Shown one piece after another: positions 49,901-61,900 of a stretch of 64,000 nt of DNA. The stretch spans positions 4,183,203 to 4,247,202 of the forward strand of contig NC_064037.1 of assembly GCF_932526225.1 (NCBI RefSeq). The letters are read 5' to 3'. Origin of the DNA: Nematostella vectensis. Its lineage: Eukaryota; Cnidaria; Anthozoa; Actiniaria; Edwardsiidae. The notes below the pieces were generated by a model, which worked only from the letters and a program-made list of their open reading frames with translations, did no database searches and was not told where the DNA came from. Both the position numbers and the translations under genes were made by a program. Position 1 is the first letter of the stretch; each line of letters starts with the position of its first letter.

Positions 49901-52900
49901 TATTTTCTCGGTGTTGTAGGTTAAGCGCATTGCACGCCGTTACAAAACACAATTTGATGAGCAGAGCAAAGAATTTAATGAAGTAAAGAAGAAGCTGGAG
50001 GACCTTCGTAAGGCGCCCCCCACTCCTTCCCAGCCTGCCTCTGCCCCGGCTGATACTGCTGGCCCAGCTGCCGAGGGCTCAGACGCCAGTCCGTACCAGA
50101 CTAAGATCAAGGAGCTGGAGGAGCAGGTGAAGTTACTGCAGAGTGAAGTTCAGGGACATGAAGAGCAAGTCAGTACGCTCAAGAAGGCTGAGGATCAGAG
50201 CAAGGTGAGAGTGGCACTGCTTCTGGTATGTATTCAGGGCTTCTGGAATTACGCGTTTGTGCGGAAGCGCGTAATTCGGCTTTTTCCGCGTAATCCCGCG
50301 TAATTTGGCTAAATTTTGAAAGACAAAACATTCAAGTGCACAGCTGATGTGTTCTTTTAGGGTTCTTACCTCTATTCTTATACCTCTTCTCGTAAAAAAA
50401 GACAGATATTCTTCGTAAGAGTGCGATTTTCAAATCACACTCTTACAAAACAAATAAAATGACTAGGCGTTCTTTGCCAAACCGCGAAGGCCTATAGGAC
50501 TAATAATAAAATACCCTTATTAATTGGCTGGTGGCTAGGAGCCAATGAAAACTCGCCTAAGATATTTTCGCGCAAAAAATAAACCTCTTCAAGTTATTTC
50601 GTGCTATCCTTCGGTACAAAATGTAGTTTGGGCGTAACAGTTGATATTTCGTGTAATTTCAGTAAAGAATCCCGCAAAATTTTGATTTTTAAAGAAAAAT
50701 GTATTGCAACATTAGCGCGTAATGATTGATTTTCTACGTAATTTAGCGCGTAATTTAGCAAAGAATCCCGCGTAATTTTGAGTTTTTTTTCCGCGTAATT
50801 CCTTGATTTTGCGATATGCCTCGGGAGAAAGAAAATCCCGTAAAGTCGAGGTATCGTTGCAAAGAGGTCCTCGATTTTACGACATCAAGGAAAATCCATT
50901 GAAAATATCGTTGTAGCGAGGTCGGGTTAATTATCAACTTTTACAAAATAATAATATTGTAACTGTACTCTGTATTAGACTGTACAGCTACTCTATGTAA
51001 GACTGTAATCTGCATTTAACCAGATCTGTCAAGTCAAAATAGCGATTAGCGTACGTGGTGTCTTGAGTTTTTCACTCTTTTTGATAGACATAATCAGTAA
51101 TATCGTTGTATCGAGGTCAAAATTACGCTTTGTAGAACAGTTTGTATTGTAAAATCGTTGTATCCAATATCGTAAGATCGAGGTAATTTCTTATATTTCA
51201 CTATTTCACTATTTTTTCCGTCGGAAGAAAGGAACGTCATCGTAAAATCGAGGATATCGTAAAATCCAGGTTCCACTGTACTATTTGGCACAATAGAATT
51301 TGCCTTCATAACAAGAACATCAAGCAACCTTAGCTTACTTGCTATCACTTCAACAACATCTATACAACATGCTGACAAATATATGTGACATTTTGATTAT
51401 GATCTGCTTGCTATGCTCAGGCTCAAGTTAAGGAAAAGGAAGAAAAGAGCAAAAAGGTTCTAATCCAGGCTAGAGAGAAAATACAGCAGTTGACTGGTAA
51501 GACTTTTCACTAACTAACTTTTTACTTGGAAATCGATGCTTTTTGTGTTCCCATATAATTTGGGAGCTTTTAAAAATTGCTGAAATGTTCTATTGTTATT
51601 ATTATTTATTTACTTCACTCGCAGCACTAAAGGACAAACTATCTGCCGAAAATGAAGACCTGCGGAAAATGGCAAAAGCTGCGAGTGAAGCCAAAGAGTC
51701 CCTGTCCCAGCGCAGTTCAGAGCTCGAGATGAGGTTATCAGTCCTGCAGTCACAGTACGAAAGTCGACTCGCCAAGATAGAGAAAGAGCTTACCGAAGCC
51801 AAGGCGGAAAAGGAAATGACAGAGAAGAGTAAAGCAGAATTAGAAGAGCTACAACAGAAAGAAAAAGCGTAAGTCCAGTGGCCAGTATAGGTAATGGTCT
51901 CTATTTGAACTGGTATGCATTTGAGCTAAAATGTACCTTCTGACAATTGTATTATGTGTTGTTTTTGTATTGGTGATCCTGTCACATAGGGGTTTAGGGT
52001 CTAACCAGTTCGTTGCCTACAGGGAGATGGAGCAACTTCAGCAGAAACTCCAACAGCAACAGAAGCAGATCCAGCAGCAGATCCAGCAGCAGCAAATGAG
52101 GCTAACATCACTCACCACAACAACTAGCAGCACAACACGACCTCAGGGGGACACTGCCGGGCCTGATAATAGCCAGCAACCGGGTGAATGGCCAGTGTTT
52201 ACTTGACAGCCCCCTATTAGAGGAGTAATAGCCTTAGGAGTCGCACTTTACTGTGATTATTCTAATAACTCTTGCCAGGATTTTCAAACTGCTAAAATCG
52301 CTTCACTCTTATCAATCAAATTTTGAAATTGTAACAGACGCATTTTCTTCCCACTCATTGGTCAGCGTATTGTTTTGGGATGACGTCACCTATCTGTTGG
52401 CCAGCTGCTCATGTTTTTTGGTTGACCGAAGCTAAAATGTATTTTGTCGCTTGGAATTAATGAGCGTGAGTTTGCAAATAATTCGTTTATGACTCAAAAT
52501 TGGTGAATTTTCTTTTATAGAAATTGCCGCTGTTATTGCTACTCCAATATCTTCAGTTCCACCCACAGCAACCATCAAACCGACGACTACTCCCACCTCT
52601 ATCAAACCATCTGCCGCTAAAACTGCCAGCATCCGCCCCATGGCTATTCCCCAACACATCACCCCTACCGCCACAGTCCTCCCCACAGTGACCTCAACAG
52701 CTCAGGACACGCCCACCTCCACCACGGCTATTGTACACCCCAGGGGTCAAGCCTATGCTGTGTCTACTGTTGCTGCCAGCAGCCAGGTCTCTGTCCAGCC
52801 TGTCATGTCAACACCAGAGATCGTCGTGGGAGGTTCCATTGAGACACTCACAGCTGAGGCAGAGTCAGAAGGAGGGGCCGGTGGACAAGACAGGTATGCT

Positions 52901-55900
52901 AGTCAGGCTTATAACATTGTCATGTAGGTATGAAACACAGAGCAAGGCAGTGGACAAGACAGGTATGCTAGTCAGGCTTGTAACATTTTCATGTAAGTAT
53001 GAAACACAGAGCAAGGCAGTGGACAAGACAGGTATGCTAGTCAGGCTTATAACATTGTTATGTAAGTATGAAACACAGAGCAAGGCAGTGGACAAGACAG
53101 GTATGCTAGTCAGGCTTATAACATTGTCATGTAAGTATGAAACACAGAGCAAGGCAGTGGACAAGACAGGTATGCTAGTCAGGCTTTTAACATTTTCATG
53201 TAAGTATGAAACACAGAGCAAGGCAGTGGACAAGACAGGTATGCTAGTCAGGCTTGTAACATTGTCATGTAAGTATGAAACACAGAGCAAGGCAGTGGAC
53301 AAGACAGGTATGCTAGTCAGGCTTGTAACATTGTTATGTAAGTATGAAACACAGAGCAAGGCAGTGGACAAGACAGGTATGCTAGTCAGGCTTGTAACAT
53401 TATCATGTAAGTATGAAACACAGAGCAAGGCAGTGGACAAGACAGGTATGCTAGTCAGGCTTGTAACATTATCATGTAAGTATTGCAGGCAGAGGGTGGT
53501 ATTGCACAAGACAGGTATACCATTTGGGCGTATAACATTTTCATGTAGGTACGGCTGACAGAGGGAGGCAGTGGACAAGACAGGTACTGTATGGTAGTCA
53601 GACTTATTACATTGTCATGTATATATGAAACACAGAGCAAGGCAGTGGACTGAATAGGTATGGATGTTAGGTTCATAACACTGTCTTATTTTTTTTTTTA
53701 CTTTGTCAGTCCGGCGGAGCAGGAAACTATAACAGTTCCCTCTACATCATCTGGGAAACGGCAACGTGAGGAAGAACAAGAAAGTGAAAGGTACATTATA
53801 GATTTGTGTGATTCACAGTTGTACTCGGAGAATCCATAAACGAGCATATACGCGTAAATAAAAAGACATCCAGGTTGCGAAAGTCGTCACATTCTTGTTT
53901 ATATGCCTTTAAATATTCAAATGGTTTTCAAAGACCAAGATTCAGCCATTATGCGTTACCTATGAGCCATTGCTGGTTAGGACACGGAATTTTGCCTCCA
54001 TTTCATAACACTTTATAGCAAACACAGTTCCGGAGAACTCCTGTTTATTTTGGATATGTAGCCAGCGCCCAGCTAGCAGTAATCACTGCTGAATGAACAT
54101 TACAATCTGAAAAGCAGTAAACACTGCTGAATTTCCAATACAGTTACAATCTGAAAAGGTGAAATATTATAATCACCTAATTTATATTTACAAGAAGTTA
54201 ATACTGAGCCGGACACGTAAACCAGGGATAAAAACCCTGTGGGAAAAAAACTCTGGACCGTGTTCCCCGAACCAATGCTCAGCATTGCGTGCTCTCAGGG
54301 CTTAAGAGCCGAAGAAAAAGTTTAAAAAAGAAAATACACATAAAAAAATTAGCAAAAGTCAATATGGCTTAAACAGAGGAGCTGGTTAGATTGACACTAG
54401 CACGCTATGTCTCCCCTTATATACTCATACCCACACTGCACTCTTCTCACAACCCCACGTGTTATTCACATGCCGTCAAAATAAACATTTCTGCCTCTAT
54501 CATTAAATTCCATCGGCAGAAATGTATTATTCTCGAGTTCAACCTTACTTTCATATTTGTATATCACACAAGAACTTGAGACCTTGCAGCAAACTTGTTG
54601 TGTAATGTTAAGTTGCAAAACATGTCTCTCGCGTGAGAAACAAAAGTTAAGCGTGTGCCTGGGCTGATCCTGGAGATATCTATTACAGGACGTCTACGCA
54701 AGTGCTGGAAAAGGAACCGACGTCCAAGAAATTAAAAACCACTGAGGTACGTTTTCATTTGTATTTCAAATTTTCATCTTAAAATATTAGGAATACGGGA
54801 AAAAATTGCATAAAAATACAAAAATAACTGTTCGCATATGTATGATATTAAACGTTTTATGGTAACATGGATTTAAATTTACAGCCATTAAGAGGGTTTA
54901 AATTGCATAGATTGCATTGCAACACAGAAATTTCAACGTAAGAAAGAGGAATTTTTGGAAAGGAAGTATGTGGAGAGTGAGACCTCAAATAAACTCTTCC
55001 TGGCATCTTCTCAGCACACAGCTACGAAATAAGCGCTGGGAAAGCAATACTTTGGTATAACCAAAGTTGAACTGAGAGAGTTTGCTGTGACTGATCATGT
55101 GATATAGCGGTATCACTGAACTTCTTGTTGCCCCAATTATGTGATTTCTTGTCGCCCCAATTATGTGATTTCTTGTTGCCCCAATTATGTGATTTCTTGT
55201 TGCCCCAATTATGTGATTTCTTGTTGCCCCAATTATGTGATTTCTTGTCGCCCCAATTATGTGATTTCTTGTTGCCCCAATTATGTGATTTCTTGTCGCC
55301 CCAATTATGTGATTTCTTGTTGCCCCAATTATGTGATTTCTTGTTGCCCCAATTATGTGATTTCTTGTCGCCCCAATTATGTGACTTCTTGTCGCCCCAA
55401 TTATGTGACTTCTTGTCGCCCCAATTATGTGACTTCTTGTCGCCCCAATTATGTGACTTCTTGTCGCCCCAATTATGTGACTTCTTGTCGCCCCAATTAT
55501 GTGACTTCTTGTCGCCCCAATTATGTGATTTCTTGTTGCCCCAATTATGTGATTTCTTGTCGCCCCAATTATGTGATTTCTTGTCGCCCCAATTATGTGA
55601 TTTCTTGTCGCCCCAATTATGTGATTTCTTGTCGCCCCAATTATGTGATTTCTTGTCGCCCCAATTGTGTGATTTCTTGTCGCCCCAATTATGTGATTTC
55701 TTGTTGCCCCAATTATGTGGTTTTTTGTCGCCCCAATTATGTGATTTCTTGTCGCCAGGCGGTTGAGACAGAAGCTGGAGCAGAAGCAGGCCAGTGGGAA
55801 GTCCCTGAGATGGAGATGAACGCAGCTGTTGGTCGAGAATCACCCGAAGTAGTCCTCATTGAGAGTGACGATGGGGAAGACGACGAAGAGGGTAATTCCT

Positions 55901-58900
55901 GTCAAGAGACCCTTTTCCAATGTTTTCCATTTGTCTTAAACATTAATTAATTTAACAGATTGAGCATTTATTACCGGCACTAGAAACGTTTCCTCCAAAC
56001 AGAGCAGCCCGCTCATAAGGCCTAACGTAACTTGCTGGATTACCTCATTGTTCTATTGTATTCCCTACTACTGTATTTCCCCATTGTTTTGTCTGTGGTG
56101 CATCAATCCAATAAGGTGAAATAATCTGAGAGTTGCTACACGACCCCCTCGGAAAATGTCATTATAATCATTTATTTTAAAGTGGATGAAGAAATGGACG
56201 ACGAAGAAGGTGAAGAGATGATGGAAGATGAAGACGAAGAGGCAGATAAGGGAGATGAAGAGGAAGAAGAGGAAGGAGATGTGGAAGAAGAAGAGGATGA
56301 GGAAGAAGACGAAATCGAGGAAGAGGACTATGACGAGGATATTGGCGACGACGACGACCTAGAAGAGGAAGCGGAGGAGGTGGCAGAGAGGAAAGCGCCA
56401 GCTGTAGTTGACGTTGTTGAGGTGATTGATGAGGATGAGTGCGTAGAAGAAGAGGAGACACAGCCAACAGTCGAAGGTATGTAAGGCTTGAGCCTCAGAC
56501 GAAATAACTGAACGACCGATACAATTAAAAAAACGTGCTTAACTAATAAACATGGCCCTTAACACACTATGTCACCTGCCTAGATGAGGAGGAGGAGAAA
56601 GAGGAAGAGGTGGCAGGGCTGGAGGAGGAAGAGGGAACTTCGGGAGAAGTGCCAGGCGAGGCAGTAGAACAGGAGGTAGCAGGCATTATGGAGGACGCCT
56701 CTAATTCACAGCAGGCCGAGGTAAAGCTTTCTAATCAACTATATTGTTGGGACGTTGGTCGGTGGTTGAAGATTTTTAGGTAAAGCTCTCTATCCACTAT
56801 ATTGTTAGGACGGTGGTCGATGGTTGAAGACTTTTAAGTAAAGCTCTATCCACAATATTGTTAGGACGGTGATCGATGGTTGAATGTTTTTAGGTAAATC
56901 TCTCTATCCACTATATTGTTAGACGGTGGTCGATGGTTGAAGATTTTCAGGTTTTACAATTTCTAGTTAGTAATCTTTTGGGTTCGAATTTTCGCTTGTT
57001 TATTTTTATTCCTTTAAACGAGATAAACCACAAACCCAGGCATTAATATAGTTAAAAAAAAACACGAGCTTCACTTAAAGACCTTGCGATGAAGCATCAG
57101 AAGATTGAAATCTTAGTCTGCTTGAGTTGAATCTTTTCTAAATAAACCCAAAGCCTAATAAAACAGATCTATTAAATTAATTTAAGATTATACTTCTTAC
57201 TTTTGCGACATTTTGCAAAATTTTGCGATATTTATCGACTGCAAATTTGGAGGCTACAGAGTACGAAAACGGTTGGATAACGTAAATTCCTTGAATCGCA
57301 GGTTTCGAGAGAAAACGTGTCTGTATCCCCAGCTATTCGTGGACTCACTCCAACCATATCGTCGTCGTCACAGTTTGCCAGTCAGCAAGAAGAGCCTGCG
57401 ACTAGTGGAAGGCTATCAGCGTCTGATCGTTCAGGGAGACTTCGCTCGCACTTAGCACCATTCTCGTTCCCGCCAGTAAGTGCTATGTATAGGTCTTGCT
57501 TAAGTAATTTGACGTCAGTAGATGGTAGGATGATGACGTCAGAATTCGCTCGCACTTAGCACCCTTCTCGTTCCCGCCAACTAACACTCGTCTTCTCTCC
57601 TGCGTCGTAAGAATATTTGCGACGTTCGTACCGCCGTTAGAAATGAAAACTACGCATTCACCCAGCCGTAGAAAGTATTTCTTGGTGTTTGCCCTGCTGT
57701 CATAATTAGCTTTTGCTTTATCATCCTTTGTTGTCGTGAGCAGCTCCTACCACGTTCGCCCCTCGAATATTTCCTGCATATGCCCAGTTGTGATAGCCCT
57801 CTTTGTTGTGCTTAGGGCCAGTCGGCACCAGGTCCGTTTGACGAGGCTGATGACTGCACCGTACCGAGCACACCCACACTCTTTGTACCCAAACGCACCG
57901 ACGGTTTTGCTGAAGCTATAAGGTATGGTCAATGTTTTTCCTACCCGAACGCACCGACGGTTTTGCTGAAGCTATAAGGTACGGTCGATGGTTTTCTTAC
58001 CAAAACGCACCAGCGGTGTTTCTGAAAGCAAAAGATATGGTTTATGTTTTTTATACATCTTTTCCTTTTGTACTCTGCAGCTCGCCTCATATTCATCGTC
58101 CGTTCAACTTCGCGCCGCCAAACGAATCAGGCATGCAAAGCCTTGGCCTAGAATCTAGTATATCCGAGGGTGGTAAGTAATAGCTGTCAATCATTCTCAG
58201 GAGTGTCTACAAAGGTTTCCAAATAGCAAATAGCATTTCGCTGTAATCACGTGTTGTTCCTAGGTGCTCGTATAGTGGCCAGATTTCTCTGTATTATTAA
58301 CGTTCACGAATAGTTGATTGTATTACCCAAGGTTGTCCACGATAGCGAGAGTTGAATACATTACGTTTACGAAGGGTTGACTGTATTACGTTACCGAGGT
58401 CGTTAGCCAGGATGTTTGTTTGCGTTGTTAAGGTCTACGCGTAGATGACACTCACGTGGACCTGATGGATGAGGAGGAGGACGAGAGCTCCAACAACAGA
58501 GCGCCCTTCAACGTCGTCGCCTCTTCAGGTACTAAACAGCTCTAGTATTCCACTCGGGTGTCCTGTGGTAAGTCAAAGCTTGTAGGGAAACAAATCAAAC
58601 CAGCAAACTATGAATAGATAGTATTGCCAAGTTCCAAAAACAAAATCGGCAACCAAATGGCGGCGGAAATATTAGGAGCCGTCGTATCCCCCCAGACTAT
58701 GGGCCTTTGTCACTCCCTTTAGATATCAACAAGAGACCCATGATATCAAATGGTCCGTCCGTTACTTTTTGAAGCAACCTGGCAAGGTGCTGCTCGTATT
58801 TGGCTTTCGTCCCAGACACCGAAACACACGTGTTTACTTTGTAGACCCTTTGATGTTGTTTGGGTTAAGAAGTGCCACTGATGACAGTGTTCTGTTGTGC

Positions 58901-61900
58901 ATAAAAGGGCCGGAGGCTATATACCAAACTCATGACAGTTTTCTGTTGTGCATAAAAGGGCCGGAGGCTATATACCAAACTCATGACAGTTTTCTGTTGT
59001 GCATAAAAGGGCCGGAGGCTATATACCAAACTCATGACAGTTTTCTGTTGTGCAGAAAAGGGCCGGAGGCTATATACCAAACTCATGACAGTTTTCTGTT
59101 GTGCATAAAAGGGCCGGAGGCTATATACCAAACTCATGACAGTTTTCTGTTGTGCATAAAAGGGCCGGAGGCTATATACCAAACTCATGACAGTTTTCTG
59201 TTGTGCATAAAAGGGCCGGAGGCTATATACCAAACTCATGACAGTTTTCTGTTGTGCATAAAAGGGCCGGAGGCTATATCCCAAACTCATGACAGTTTTC
59301 TGTTGTGCATAAAAGGGCCGGAGGCTATATCCCAAACTCATGACAGTTTTCTGTTGTGCATAAAAGGGCAGGAGGCTATATCCCAAACTCATGACAGTTT
59401 TCTGTTGTGCATAAAAGGGCAGGAGGCTATATCCCAAACTCATGACAGTTTTCTGTTGTGCATAAAAGGGCCGGAGGCTATATCCCAAACTCATGACAGT
59501 TTTCTGTTGTGCATAAAAGGGCCGGAGGCTATATCCCAAACCGTTCCCGTGACTAGCCAACCCTCACAGTCCAACTCGCGGCAGCTCTCCTTAGAGAGTC
59601 TAGAGTCCGAAACGGACTTCGCCACCGACGTCACCTCCGCTGTGACGGACGTGCCAGCCATCACCGTTACCCCGGCAACTACAGAGGAGACCGCCGAGCA
59701 GAATGTGCCCGTGTCTCAAGAATCGGCAGCGGCGCTTGAGCAGGAGGTTATCGAGCTGACCGAGGGGGATGACGGGAATGGGGATAATGTCGACGAAGAC
59801 AAGGAACGGTCAGTCAGCACTCTACCCACTATTAGTGAGGTGTTAAAAAGATATTGTGGTAACAACAAGTAGCTCAATTCCATTTAAGGTGTTAATGAAA
59901 TGTATATTCTGGCGCCATTAAGGCCCATTTAAGTTACATATTTGGTGAGTCACTTGTTCACTCCGACGTGTGTGTTAATTTTTTTCCCTCTGTACTCCGA
60001 GGCGTCACACAGACTGAATCATAACGTAACCTCTTAACGTTACCTCAATGCATAACGTTACCTCGATGCATAACGTTACCTCAATGCATAACGTAACCTC
60101 TTAACGTTACCTCAATGCATAACGTAACCTCTTAACGTTACCTCAATGCATAACGTTACCTCAATGCATAACGTAACCTCTTAACGTTACCTCAATGTAT
60201 AACGTAACCTCAATGCATAACGTTACCTCAATGCATAACGTAACCTCTTAACGTTACCTCAATGCATAACGTAACCTCTTAACGTTACCTCAATGCATAA
60301 CGTTACCTCAATGCATAACGTAACCTCTTAACGTTACCTCAATGTATAACGTAACCTCAATGCATAACGTTACCTCAATGCATAACGTAACCTCTTAACG
60401 TTACCTCAATGCATAACGTAACCTCTTAACGTAACCTCAATGCATAACGTTACCTCAATGCATAACGTAACCTCTTAACGTTACCTCAATGCATAACGTA
60501 ACCTCTTAACGTTACCTCAATGCATTACGTTACCTCAATACACCAATTCTTTTTATTTGCTCAGGAAACTTGAAGTTGATCTTGAAGAAGAGGCAGAGCA
60601 ACAAGATACTCAGCCAGAACAGTCCACACCCGCAGAACAACCCACACCCGCCACTACAGGTGAGACTGGGGTTCCCTTTAGTTTGCGCGGGAAAATACGA
60701 TACTATATCGTGGGTCTCGAGCGTTCGTACGGGCTGAGTCGACTTCTGACTGTTTTTATTATTATTTTTTTTTTGAAGTCCGCTTTGTAAATGTTATACA
60801 CTGCTAGGACTACTCGTTATTAAGGAATATTTCCAGATGGGAGTTAGCACCAAGGAGATTAGTGATAGACCTTCCATACTCTTAGGTCACGTGAAAGCTC
60901 AAAATTATTTTAGCCATATATGACCTCCGTAGTCGATGATAGAGTACTTAACTCTTTATCGAGAACTCCAAATAAGCAGTAGCATAGCTAGTGGTTATCC
61001 AGATAATTGATGCAGTAAGATCTCTCATAAACGGGAAGTTTCACATCTTACATTTTTGCTCAACTCGTTTGGGACCCAAAGACTAATGCGGGATAATGCG
61101 AGAAAGAGAGAGCTGGGTGAAGTAAACTCGTTGATCTTTCACTTATAAACTTATCCTTCTAGATCTCAAAAATAATGCTAACGGGAATATGTGAGAGATG
61201 GGTGGAGTGAACTTGTTGACTAGGCACTTACAACAATATTGTTCTAGACCCAAAAGCTAAGAGACCAGGTTCTTCCATCGGGCAAACCAGCCGAGGAGGT
61301 GGACAGGCAGGAAGGGGTAGGTGTTGTTTCTGTTGTTGTTGTCGTTGTTGCTGTTGTGATGATGCTGTTGTCGTTGTTTCTGTTGTGTTGTCGTTGTTTC
61401 TGTTGTGTTGTCGTTGTTGCTGTTTTGTTGTAACTGTTACGTTGTTGCTGTTACGTTGTTGCTGTTGTCCTTGTTGCTGTTGTCCTTGTTACTGTTGCTG
61501 TTGTCGTTATTTCTGTTGCTGCTGTCGTGGTTTCTTATTTTGTTGCTGCTGTTGTTGTTGTTTCTGTTGTTATGTCGTTGTTTCTGTTGTGATGTCGTTG
61601 TTTCTGTTGTGATGTTGCTGATGTCGTTGTTTCTGTTGCGACGTTAATGTTGTCGTTGTTTCTGTTGTGACGTTAGTGTTGCCGTTGTATTGTTTGAGAT
61701 GCTGTTTGTGTTTGTTTTCTTTATTTACTTACATAGTCGTGTTTGCTTCTCGGTGTGAATTCCTCCCCTCATAATTCTCACCCGCAGGATCAACTTCTGG
61801 GCGAGCGCGAAGAATCAAACGATTCACACCCGGTAAGAATAAACCACAGGTATCACAAGCTCTGAATTTGTTAATAATGTAACAATGTAAAAATCAATGA

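Larger units (their letters stand above)
42057..50204 (+). other. TPR: TPR exons 21-36 (residues ~700-1571, central rod)
   Basis: Exons: 42057-42135, 42553-42870, 43519-43659, 44087-44197, 44468-44549, 44716-44811, 45062-45156, 45625-45912, 46286-46360, 46552-46862, 47175-47322, 47620-47721, 48207-48311, 48691-48918, 49115-49267, 49920-50204. Landmarks shared with vertebrate TPR are [19 protein letters not shown] (exon 29), [20 protein letters not shown] (exon 31), the RRYKTQF motif (exon 36) and [10 protein letters not shown] (exon 34). Exon 36 also holds an Ala/Pro-rich break in the coil. Confidence 0.92.

Noticed and set aside
52731-53578. Long frames on both strands over the 69-bp array
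   Set aside because: Same period effect; the authentic TPR frame is different and exits at the exon 40 donor.
55022-55950. Frames of 210-273 codons on both strands, including repeats of SHNWGDKK and LSPQLCDF
   Set aside because: Produced by the 24-bp array; three frames are open at once, so none is good evidence of protein.
56177-56467. Minus-strand Leu/Pro/His-rich 96-codon frame
   Set aside because: Antisense of the TPR acidic run (GAA/GAG codons); low-complexity shadow.
58865-59560. Minus-strand 231-codon frame
   Set aside because: Shadow of the 51-bp array; the plus frame joins real TPR sequence and the minus frame joins nothing.
61385-61647. Cys- and Leu-rich plus frames
   Set aside because: Triplet-like GTT/GCT low complexity directly after a TPR donor.
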